From the NCBI GenBank assembly GCA_031283835.1, contig JAITBA010000136.1, positions 1 through 5,037 of the forward strand: DNA of 5,037 bases. Direction: 5' to 3'. The notes under the pieces were generated by a model. That model was not told the DNA's origin, ran no database searches, and saw nothing but the letters and a program-made list of their open reading frames with translations. The stretch comes from Oscillospiraceae bacterium (GTDB taxonomy: Bacteria > Bacillota > Clostridia > Oscillospirales > Acutalibacteraceae). Positions 1-4,946 of the stretch are shown piece after piece. How positions within the stretch are numbered: position 1 is the first letter of the stretch; every line of letters begins with the position of its first letter. The position numbers and the translations under genes were made by a program.

Positions 1-486
1 GTCTGCCAGCACCAGCGACGGTTGCCAAAACGCCCCCGCGAGGTTTTTGCCCACGTCGAGGTTCACGCCGGTTTTGCCGCCCACAGAGCTATCGACCATG
101 GCCAGGAGCGTGGTGGGGGCCTGCACAAAGGGCACACCCCGCCGCCATGTGGCCGCCGCAAAGCCGGTCAAATCCCCCACAACGCCGCCGCCCACGGCCA
201 CCAAGCAGTCGCTTTCCGTGATTTTGAAGGCCGCACACGCGTTGAGAATCTGCTCATAGGTGTGCAGGGTTTTGCTCTGCTCTCCGGCCAAAAAGGCAAA
301 AACTTCGCTCGGGATATCCAGCGCCGCCTGCACACGGCGCGCGTAGCCGTGCGCCTGCACATTGCTATCCGTGACGATGAGCGCTTTTTTGTAGCCCGCA
401 AAAAACGCCCCGCAGCCCGCCAAAAGCCCCGCCCCAATGTGCACATCATAGCTGCGCGCGCCAAGAGAAATAGGTACGGTTGTCAT
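1..486 (-). CDS. aroB: 3-dehydroquinate synthase, N-terminal 162 codons (cut by window edge)
   Basis: This enzyme converts DAHP to 3-dehydroquinate, the second step of the shikimate pathway, in the cytoplasm, using NAD+ and a divalent metal. The minus strand reads without a stop from an ATG at 486 to base 1. Family motifs visible are GEQSKT (about 68-73), the glycine-rich NAD-binding stretch GGGVVGDLTGFAAA (99-112), PTTLLAMVDSSVGGKTGVN (124-142) and GKN..GAFWQP (147-156). The spacing agrees with the known family, which is roughly 350-360 residues, so a little over half of the protein lies outside the window. The start is chosen because AAAAGGAGA ends about six bases before the ATG and the protein then begins as usual for AroB. 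The same frame is open further upstream, to another ATG at 588, but that ATG has no ribosome binding site. The gene follows the DAHP synthase gene by 113 bases on the same strand, consistent with one aro operon. Confidence 0.97.
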   Translation of the reverse strand, partial: MTTVPISLGARSYDVHIGAGLLAGCGAFFAGYKKALIVTDSNVQAHGYARRVQAALDIPSEVFAFLAGEQSKTLHTYEQILNACAAFKITESDCLVAVGGGVVGDLTGFAAATWRRGVPFVQAPTTLLAMVDSSVGGKTGVNLDVGKNLAGAFWQPSLVLAD

Positions 487-599
487 CGTTGTCTCCTTTT
501 GTGATTCTTCGCACCAAAATTTTGGCGTTTTGGCCATTTTTGACGCGGCAAGGGCTAAAAAGGCTGCAAATGCACTGCTTCCTGTCATGTGGAACTGCC
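487..599 (-). other. aroF-aroB intergenic gap with a weak palindrome
   Basis: These 113 bases hold the aroB ribosome binding site and a 12-base perfect palindrome, CCAAAATTTTGG, at 514-525. A second copy of its half-site lies at 528-533 (CCAAAA on the minus strand), so a 6-bp, mostly A-T hairpin with an 8-base loop is also possible. I see no GC-rich stem with a T run and no good promoter. The gap therefore does not clearly separate aroF from aroB, and co-transcription is the simplest reading. The palindrome could be an operator or chance; the sequence alone does not tell. Confidence 0.5.
492..500 (-). promoter_or_regulatory. ribosome binding site of aroB
   Basis: The minus strand reads AAAAGGAGA about six bases before the ATG at 486. 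It decides the start, because the frame stays open upstream and an in-frame ATG at 588 has only GGCAGTTCCAC before it. Confidence 0.85.
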
Positions 600-1601
600 C
601 TATCGCCTTACCGCAACTATGGCTTGTATCTCCCGCATCATTTCGGCAAACTGAGCGGGAGTAAGAGACTGCGGACCGTCGCACATGGCTTTGGCGGGGT
701 TGTTGTGCACTTCGGTCATAATGCCGTCGGCACCGATGGCCGCCGCCGCAATGGCCAGGGGCTTCACGTAGCGCGAAATGCCGGTGGCATGGCTGGGGTC
801 AATAATAATCGGCAGATGCGACAGCTCCTTAATCACCGGCACGGCAGAAAGGTCGAGGGTGTTGCGGGTGGCTGTTTCGAACGTGCGAATGCCGCGCTCG
901 CACAAAATCACGTTTTCGTTGCCCCCGGCCATAATATACTCCGCGCTCATCAGCCATTCCTGAATGGTGCTCGAAAGGCCTCGCTTGAGCAAAATGGGCG
1001 TGTTGCAATGGCCCAGCTCCTTGAGCAGCTCAAAGTTTTGCATGTTGCGCGCGCCCACCTGAATGCAGTCCACATCGGCAAAGGCGTCCAGGTGCGAAAT
1101 ATCCATGATTTCGGTGACGATGGGCAGACCGGTTTGCTTTTTGGCTTCCAGCAGCAGGTCGATGCCGCTTTCGCGCATGCCCTGAAAAGCGTAGGGCGAC
1201 GTGCGCGGCTTAAACGCGCCGCCCCGCAAAATCGTCGCGCCGCCCGCCTTCACCGCGTGGGCCACTTCGCACAGCTGCTCCCTGTTTTCCACCGAGCACG
1301 GCCCCGCCATCACGGCAAAATCAAGCCCGCCCACCGTGGTGACGCCCACGGGGATCACACTGTTTTCGGGGTGAAACTTGCGGTTGGCCTTCTTATAAGG
1401 CTCCGACACGCGCTTGACGGTTTCAACAATGTCGAGCGCCTCAATCAGGTCGCTGTCAATGGCCGCTGTGTCGCCAATCAAACCCAAAACGGTGGAATGC
1501 ACGCCGTAGTTTGCCTGGATGGCAACGTTTTGTTCTTCGAGCCAGGCACGCAGCTCATCGAGCTGCTTTGGGTCGTGGTTTTGTTTGAGGATGACAATCA
1601 T
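600..1601 (-). CDS. aroF: 3-deoxy-7-phosphoheptulonate (DAHP) synthase with N-terminal ferredoxin-like regulatory domain
   Basis: This enzyme condenses phosphoenolpyruvate and erythrose 4-phosphate to DAHP, the committed step of aromatic amino acid synthesis. The 333-residue product starts with a small domain of about 70 residues (MIVILKQNHD onward) like the ferredoxin-like/ACT-type domain of the Thermotoga maritima class. The TIM-barrel follows, with MAGPCSVE (98-105), GGAFKPRTSPYAFQG (127-141), QVGARNMQNFELL (181-193), LKRG (205-208), CERGIRTFE (234-242) and IDPSHATG (267-274). Metal ligands expected for the family are present as Cys102, His271, Glu297 and Asp308. The ATG at 1601 has AAAGGAA about seven bases upstream, and the length fits the family. 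In the known T. maritima enzyme the extra domain mediates feedback inhibition by Tyr and Phe; that this enzyme does the same is an inference. Transcription appears to be controlled by the Phe leader attenuator immediately upstream. The symbol aroF is the one commonly used for this class; some genomes use aroG or aroA. Confidence 0.97.
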   Translation of the reverse strand: MIVILKQNHDPKQLDELRAWLEEQNVAIQANYGVHSTVLGLIGDTAAIDSDLIEALDIVETVKRVSEPYKKANRKFHPENSVIPVGVTTVGGLDFAVMAGPCSVENREQLCEVAHAVKAGGATILRGGAFKPRTSPYAFQGMRESGIDLLLEAKKQTGLPIVTEIMDISHLDAFADVDCIQVGARNMQNFELLKELGHCNTPILLKRGLSSTIQEWLMSAEYIMAGGNENVILCERGIRTFETATRNTLDLSAVPVIKELSHLPIIIDPSHATGISRYVKPLAIAAAAIGADGIMTEVHNNPAKAMCDGPQSLTPAQFAEMMREIQAIVAVRR

Positions 1602-1608
1602 GGGGAGG

Positions 1609-1615
1609 TTCCTTT
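1609..1615 (-). promoter_or_regulatory. ribosome binding site of aroF
   Basis: The minus strand reads AAAGGAA about seven bases before the ATG at 1601. It lies downstream of both hairpins in the leader, so it is present only in transcripts that have read through the attenuator. Confidence 0.75.
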
Positions 1616-1624
1616 CATTTTTTC

Positions 1625-1650
1625 AAAAATTGCTTTGCGCACGGCAAAGC
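1625..1650 (-). promoter_or_regulatory. second stem-loop in the aroF leader, possible back-up terminator
   Basis: On the minus strand GCTTTGC (1650-1644) and GCAAAGC (1638-1632) form a perfect 7-bp stem with the five-base loop CGTGC, followed by AA and five T residues (1629-1625). It lies between the attenuator's T run and the aroF ribosome binding site. The T run is short and does not follow the stem directly, so termination here would probably be weak. It could also stabilise the 5' end of a processed mRNA or act as a pause site. What it does cannot be read from the sequence. Confidence 0.5.
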
Positions 1651-1653
1651 GAC

Positions 1654-1687
1654 AAAAAAACCCGCAGCTTTCGATTCGCTGCGGGTT
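1654..1687 (-). terminator. Rho-independent terminator (attenuator arms 3:4) upstream of aroF
   Basis: On the minus strand AACCCGCAGC (1687-1678) pairs perfectly with GCTGCGGGTT (1668-1659) around a nine-base loop. The 3' arm runs into a stretch of seven T residues (1660-1654, two of them in the stem). This is a textbook intrinsic terminator, but it lies after a promoter and before aroF with no large gene ending at it. That position marks it as an attenuator for aroF. The 5' arm can instead pair with leader codons 24-28. Confidence 0.92.
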
Positions 1688-1713
1688 GTGTTGATTTTGT
1701 TCAGCCCACCGGC

Positions 1714-1803
1714 TTACTCTTCAACCGCATGCCGCAACGCGCCCTGCCAAAAGTAGTTGGCAAAGCTGCTAAAAAAGAAAAAGCTGCGGTTAGCAGGGTT
1801 CAT
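1714..1803 (-). CDS. Phe-rich leader peptide of the aroF attenuator (29 aa)
   Basis: This is a 29-codon ORF from ATG at 1803 to TAA at 1714-1716. It starts MNPANRSFFFFSSF, continues ANYFWQG and ends HAVEE. Phe occupies positions 8-11, 14 and 18, Tyr position 17 and Trp position 19, so eight of 29 residues are aromatic. AAGGAG lies seven bases before the ATG, and a strong promoter puts the predicted RNA start about 25 bases upstream of the ATG. The codons double as RNA structure: 5-7 are region 1 and 24-28 are region 2 of the attenuator. Like known leader peptides (E. coli pheL, trpL) it probably has no function as a protein and acts by the position of the ribosome reading it. Phe should be the main signal because its run abuts region 1; Tyr and Trp could contribute. 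I give no symbol because I cannot match it to a named family. Confidence 0.88.
   Translation of the reverse strand: MNPANRSFFFFSSFANYFWQGALRHAVEE
1745..1762 (-). promoter_or_regulatory. hairpin nested inside the leader peptide coding region
   Basis: On the minus strand TGCCAA (1762-1757) and TTGGCA (1750-1745) can form a 6-bp stem with a six-base loop. It lies between region 1 and region 2, so it would sit inside the 1:2 structure and make that structure more compact. By analogy with known attenuators it may help RNA polymerase pause while the ribosome starts on the leader. That role is inferred. Confidence 0.55.
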
Positions 1804-1810
1804 ACGTTGG

Positions 1811-1816
1811 CTCCTT
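1811..1816 (-). promoter_or_regulatory. ribosome binding site of the leader peptide
   Basis: AAGGAG on the minus strand, seven bases before the ATG at 1803, is among the best ribosome binding sites in the window. Efficient translation of the leader is what ribosome-mediated attenuation requires. Confidence 0.85.
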
Positions 1817-1833
1817 GCAAAAAGATTGCATTC

Positions 1834-1862
1834 AGTATAACACATCGTCAAAGAAATGTCAA
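1834..1862 (-). promoter_or_regulatory. sigma-A type promoter of the aroF leader transcript
   Basis: On the minus strand the -35 box TTGACA (1862-1857) is a perfect consensus. A 17-base spacer follows, then TATACT (1839-1834), one base off the TATAAT consensus. TGT directly before the -10 box gives an extended -10 (TGn). RNA should start near 1826-1829, about 25 bases before the leader ATG. The DNA upstream (1863-1911) is very A/T rich and could act as an UP element. I see no operator-like inverted repeat over the promoter, which fits control by attenuation rather than by a repressor. Confidence 0.9.
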
Positions 1863-1911
1863 GACATATTTTTCATTTTATCTTCTTCATGCCCACATGA
1901 TTTTGATTTTT
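1863..1911 (-). other. A/T-rich gap before the aroF promoter, no clear terminator
   Basis: These 49 bases separate the stop codon of the 599-residue protein gene from the -35 box. The only inverted repeat I find is CATG-TGGG-CATG (1899-1888), a 4-bp stem without a T run, which is too weak to terminate. Transcripts from the upstream genes may run into the leader, where the attenuator would be the first strong terminator they meet. Confidence 0.45.
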
Positions 1912-3711
1912 TTATTCTTCAATCAGCCCGTGCCACCGCCCCAGCCAATACGCAAAGGTATAGACATAGCAGCTTTCCACCAAATATTCGCCGTTGGGGT
2001 CGTTTTCGTCCACAAGCGCAAGGGGGTTGCGGTCAAGTTTGGCAATGCAGCGCTCGTCGGGCGGCAGCAGGCAGCCGGTTTCGGGGGTTTCGGCGCCGGA
2101 ACAGGGGCGTCGGGGCACGTCGTGCCGGCCAACAACGCACAAACCGGCAGCCAGGCGGCTGGGCGCAAAACGCCGAAACCACAGTTCCATGCGCTGCCAA
2201 TCAATGGGTTCGCCCGGGCAAGCCAAGTGATAGGGAAAATCATAGCCGGGGGTGTGCTCGCGGCCAATGCTGCCGCGCCAGCTCTTGTAGCCGGCCCGAA
2301 ATTGTGTCCGGCGGGCCGCGTCCGGCTCCAGTTGAATCAGCAGCCAAAAGGCGGTGGTGGCCAGCCAGTGGTCGCCGTACATAATTTCTGCGGCGGGGGC
2401 AATTCCCTCATGCAGGGTATATTGCTCCAGTCGTTCGGCGTGCTTCGTTGTCAACTCCGCATATCCCCGGGCCAGCAGGTCGTCATAGGCCGCCTGCCAG
2501 CGTCCGCCTTCCCCTGTGACAGCCATTGTCACACGCAGATACATCAGCAGCTCCGCCGCGTTGAGGGGCGCGTCCACCCAACCGGGCGCGTCAAAAGCAA
2601 AGTAGCGCGGGCTCCACTTTGCCCAGGTGGTGGGCGCCCCAAAGGCGTCCCACAGCTCAAATCCGTGGTCAAGAATGTGCGCCATTGTCGCTTTAATCGC
2701 CTGCACAGCCAGCGCGTCCAGTTCCGGGTCTTCCGGGCCCAAAATTTCGTGCAGATAATATAAATGCGCAAAGTGAGAGGTGATTTCATCCGAGCTGGTG
2801 TCGCCCTTAAAGACCAGCCCCACCCCGGCAATGCCTTCGTTCTCGTGGAGCCGGGCCAAACGCGCGGGCACAGGAACCGCCGCGGGGACGCGCAAACCTG
2901 CCTTGCCGGCGGCAACAGCCGTTGGCGTGTCCACTACCTCGGCAGTCCCGTCGCCCAGCTTGCGGAAAAACCAGCCGTCGGGGATGGGCTCTTCCGGCGC
3001 AAGATAGGTGCGGGCAACAAAGCCGTCGCCCCGCCCGGGGATCATCATTAGCAGCAGCATCGCTTCGCTGGCACGGACCGCGATGGCCTTCGCCCGCAGG
3101 GTTTTGGGGTGGCGCGCGCCCAGCGCACGGCGCAGTGTGGCATAGTGAAACAACTCGCCCAGCGCAAACCCACAACCAAAACAGCCGTCATTGTCGCTTT
3201 CGTTGTAGGGCAAGAGCAAATCGAGCCGCCGGGGCGCTTGCAGCCCCCGCTGCGACACCATCCCTCGCCGATCCACCACGCGCAGGGTTTCGTCCAACAG
3301 CAAATCGGCCTTTTCTTCGGCTTCGAGGGCACGCAGCGTGATTTTTGCCGCCGCACCCGCACCGGTTTGCACCCACACGCTTTCGTCCTCTGTGTCTTCC
3401 GCGGGCAAAATAGCCGTCACTTCCGCATGGGGTAGCATCTGCGGCGCACTAAAAAACCACACGCGATCCTCTTTGCCGGGCGCACCGGGGTCGTAGCGTA
3501 CCAAGCCGTTGGGCGCGCCAAGCCACAGCACGCCCCCCACGCCCCGCGCAAAGCAGGTGTAGGCTTTTTTGGGCGCGGGCAGCGGCAGCAAAAAAGCACG
3601 CAAATCCGGCGGCTCTTGCGGCAGTTTTGCCAATTGCGGCGGGATTTTGGCACTACCGGCGGGATAAAATTGCACAAAGCGGTTCAGGTGACGGGGGATT
3701 TTAAAAGACAT
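1912..3711 (-). CDS. uncharacterised protein: propeller-like N-terminus plus (alpha/alpha) toroid-like domain
   Basis: The 599-residue product has no recognised function. A stretch at about 61-75 (VLWLGAPNGLVRYDP) resembles one blade of the two-component-regulator propeller repeat, and SVWVQTGAG (111-119) may be another. From about 160 on it is largely helical, with SDNDGCFGCGFALGELFHYATLR (172-194), FKGDTSSDEITSHF (301-314), AHILDHGFELWDAFG (344-358), WAKWSPRYF (363-371), YGDHWLATTAFW (445-456), EHTPGYDFPYH (485-495) and CYVYTFAYWLGRWHG (581-595). The pattern of NDG and DTSSDEI..H motifs recalls uncharacterised proteins of the six-hairpin glycosidase fold, so carbohydrate binding or cleavage is possible but unproven. 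There is no signal peptide or membrane segment, so it is probably cytoplasmic. The ATG at 3711 is chosen for AAGGAG about 11 bases upstream, overlapping the stop of the previous gene; the frame stays open to an ATG at 4146, but that stretch lies inside the lipoprotein gene. The gap to the lipoprotein gene is 16 bases, so the two are probably co-transcribed. Confidence 0.85.
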   Translation of the reverse strand: MSFKIPRHLNRFVQFYPAGSAKIPPQLAKLPQEPPDLRAFLLPLPAPKKAYTCFARGVGGVLWLGAPNGLVRYDPGAPGKEDRVWFFSAPQMLPHAEVTAILPAEDTEDESVWVQTGAGAAAKITLRALEAEEKADLLLDETLRVVDRRGMVSQRGLQAPRRLDLLLPYNESDNDGCFGCGFALGELFHYATLRRALGARHPKTLRAKAIAVRASEAMLLLMMIPGRGDGFVARTYLAPEEPIPDGWFFRKLGDGTAEVVDTPTAVAAGKAGLRVPAAVPVPARLARLHENEGIAGVGLVFKGDTSSDEITSHFAHLYYLHEILGPEDPELDALAVQAIKATMAHILDHGFELWDAFGAPTTWAKWSPRYFAFDAPGWVDAPLNAAELLMYLRVTMAVTGEGGRWQAAYDDLLARGYAELTTKHAERLEQYTLHEGIAPAAEIMYGDHWLATTAFWLLIQLEPDAARRTQFRAGYKSWRGSIGREHTPGYDFPYHLACPGEPIDWQRMELWFRRFAPSRLAAGLCVVGRHDVPRRPCSGAETPETGCLLPPDERCIAKLDRNPLALVDENDPNGEYLVESCYVYTFAYWLGRWHGLIEE

Positions 3712-3722
3712 ACGGTAGAGAA

Positions 3723-3728
3723 CTCCTT
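3723..3728 (-). promoter_or_regulatory. ribosome binding site of the 599-aa protein gene
   Basis: AAGGAG on the minus strand ends 11 bases before the ATG at 3711 and overlaps the TGA stop of the lipoprotein gene (3728-3730) by one base. It supports the 3711 start over the longer open frame and suggests translation of the two genes is linked. Confidence 0.75.
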
Positions 3729-4903
3729 CACGATTTTTGCGCGGTGAATGCCGGTGTCGCGCCATAGCCTTGCTGATAGAACACCAGACCCTTGCCCTTG
3801 GCCCAAACAAAGGTTTCGAAGGGCACGCCGCTAGCGGCGCTGTCGTAGGCCGTGAACGTGACTGTCGGGCCATTGACCTGCAGGCTGCTGTGCGCACCCC
3901 GCACATTGGCGGCAAGCGGGTCGGGCCGAGCGGTGGGCTGGCACACAACCGTGCCGCTCTCGGGGCTTTGCCCCGCACCGCGCAGGCGAATAATCCGTTC
4001 ACTATCCATATAAAACACGCCCAGCGCACCATAAGGCTCCAGCTGCAGCGCATAAACCACGTGGGTTTCGTCCTGCTCCAGCAGTGCAACACGAAGCGTG
4101 GCCGCCTCCCCTGCCGCGGTTTTAAAGGCCTGCTCACGCCCCGCAACAGGAAAATACGGGCTTACATAAAGACTTTTCGTCGTCGTTTTTCCGGGCGTGG
4201 AAGAAGGCGCTGTGCCCGGCGGCGGGTTGGTTGTGATGCGCGTTGTCGCGTCACTCTGCCACACCGTGGCGGCGGGGGCGCTCTGCGAAGGCACATCGCT
4301 TTCCTCCGGCGTCGCAGCCGTCACGTCCGCAATCGCCGCCTGTGTCTGCGCGGGTTGCAGCGTCCAGGCCCACGCCGTCACTGTGTCGTCAAGCGCTTCG
4401 ACGCGGAAAATCAAAAAGCCAATGGCCATGGCCACTTGCCCGGTGTGCGTGTCTGTCATCACCATGGAAGGGTAAATGTCGCGCACCTCCTCCAGGCTGC
4501 TGCCCACGGTGAGCTTCGTGTCGCTCAAAAACGCGTCGCTTTCCAGCACAATGCCCGTCAGGGTTTTCTCGGGGCCAAAAAGGCAACGAATGCCCGCACA
4601 CGCATATTGAAAACCACCATCGGCGTCCGTCATCACAATGGCTTGCAGCTGCAGCCTTTCAAGGGTTGCCACTATTTCCGCCTCGGTGCTGCCCAGCGGA
4701 AATTCCTTCATGGCGTTCAACCGCGCGCCCGCAAGCAAGCCCGTTTGGGCAATGGTAGTCCCGCGGGCAGGCCTCGCGGTTGTTTGGCTTGTCGCGCCCG
4801 ATTCTATCACCGGGGGTTTTTGTGCCGTTTTTCCGCATGCAGATAACCCGGCCAGCAAGGCCAGCGTCAACGCGCCCGCGCAAAAATAATGTTTCCCGTT
4901 CAA
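3728..4903 (-). CDS. secreted lipoprotein of unknown function (TTG start)
   Basis: The 391-residue precursor begins MNGKHYF, then a hydrophobic core and the lipobox LSAC with the lipidated Cys at 23. It should be anchored on the outer face of the membrane by signal peptidase II processing. A T/S/P/A-rich linker follows (about 25-55). A folded domain (about 60-180) contains two LGS-type motifs: FPLGSTEAEIVATL (68-81) and LTVGSSLEEVRDIYP (131-145). This pattern is seen in small repeat domains of Gram-positive lipoproteins. A second S/T/P-rich linker (about 185-243) leads to a C-terminal domain (245-391). I do not recognise a family with a known function. The start is the TTG at 4903, seven bases after AAGGGGA, because it gives a normal signal peptide. 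The frame is open to an ATG at 4993, but that lies inside pgk and gives a poor signal peptide; a GTG at 4936 has no ribosome binding site. The gene starts 43 bases after pgk. Confidence 0.85.
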   Translation of the reverse strand: MNGKHYFCAGALTLALLAGLSACGKTAQKPPVIESGATSQTTARPARGTTIAQTGLLAGARLNAMKEFPLGSTEAEIVATLERLQLQAIVMTDADGGFQYACAGIRCLFGPEKTLTGIVLESDAFLSDTKLTVGSSLEEVRDIYPSMVMTDTHTGQVAMAIGFLIFRVEALDDTVTAWAWTLQPAQTQAAIADVTAATPEESDVPSQSAPAATVWQSDATTRITTNPPPGTAPSSTPGKTTTKSLYVSPYFPVAGREQAFKTAAGEAATLRVALLEQDETHVVYALQLEPYGALGVFYMDSERIIRLRGAGQSPESGTVVCQPTARPDPLAANVRGAHSSLQVNGPTVTFTAYDSAASGVPFETFVWAKGKGLVFYQQGYGATPAFTAQKS

Positions 4904-4910
4904 AAAAATG

Positions 4911-4917
4911 TCCCCTT
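4911..4917 (-). promoter_or_regulatory. ribosome binding site deciding the TTG start of the lipoprotein
   Basis: AAGGGGA on the minus strand lies seven bases before the TTG at 4903. Neither the GTG at 4936 nor the ATG at 4993 has a comparable site, and only the TTG gives a short positively charged N-terminus before the hydrophobic signal core. Confidence 0.65.
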
Positions 4918-4946
4918 CCCCACGCCCCGCGCTCACAAAAGCAATT

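Larger units (their letters stand above)
1654..1791 (-). promoter_or_regulatory. Phe-responsive ribosome-mediated attenuator of aroF (regions 1-4)
   Basis: Four segments read on the minus strand form mutually exclusive pairs. Region 1 is AACCGCAGC (1791-1783, leader codons 5-7). Region 2 is GCATGCGGTTG (1732-1722, leader codons 24-28). Region 3 is CAACCCGCAGC (1688-1678) and region 4 is GCTGCGGGTT (1668-1659). AACCGCA of region 1 pairs perfectly with TGCGGTT of region 2, extended by GC:GC across a bulged A. Region 2 pairs with region 3 over ten base pairs with one bulge on each side. Regions 3 and 4 form the perfect 10-bp terminator. A ribosome stalled on Phe codons 8-11 would cover region 1 and free region 2 to sequester region 3, giving read-through. 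A ribosome at the stop codon (1714-1716) would cover region 2 and allow termination. Pairings are seen directly; the Phe response is inferred from the classical pheA/trp model. Confidence 0.85.

Noticed and set aside
480..1694. Long plus-strand open frame opposite the DAHP synthase gene
   Set aside because: It is a shadow: the opposite strand encodes a full DAHP synthase with all motifs. The plus-strand product has low-complexity His/Arg/Gly/Ala-rich sequence with no recognisable domain, and no ribosome binding site precedes it.
1602..1862. T-box or other tRNA or metabolite riboswitch upstream of aroF
   Set aside because: The predicted RNA start is only about 25 bases before the leader ATG, leaving no room for a stem I specifier or T-box antiterminator. 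The translated Phe-rich ORF with exclusive pairings explains the region better.
1888..1899. CATG-CCCA-CATG inverted repeat as terminator of the upstream operon
   Set aside because: A 4-bp stem with no following T run is too weak.
1519..2763. Plus-strand open frame crossing the aroF leader and the toroid gene
   Set aside because: It runs antisense through two genes and a promoter region, and its translation resembles no protein. High GC content explains the long open frame.
3712..4146. N-terminal extension of the 599-residue protein to an ATG at 4146
   Set aside because: The extension lies entirely inside the lipoprotein gene in another frame, reads as Arg/Cys-rich nonsense, and the ATG at 3711 has its own AAGGAG.
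3737..4846. Plus-strand open frame opposite the lipoprotein gene
   Set aside because: The product is Arg/His-rich with no motif, and the minus strand has a signal peptide, a lipobox and good ribosome binding sites.
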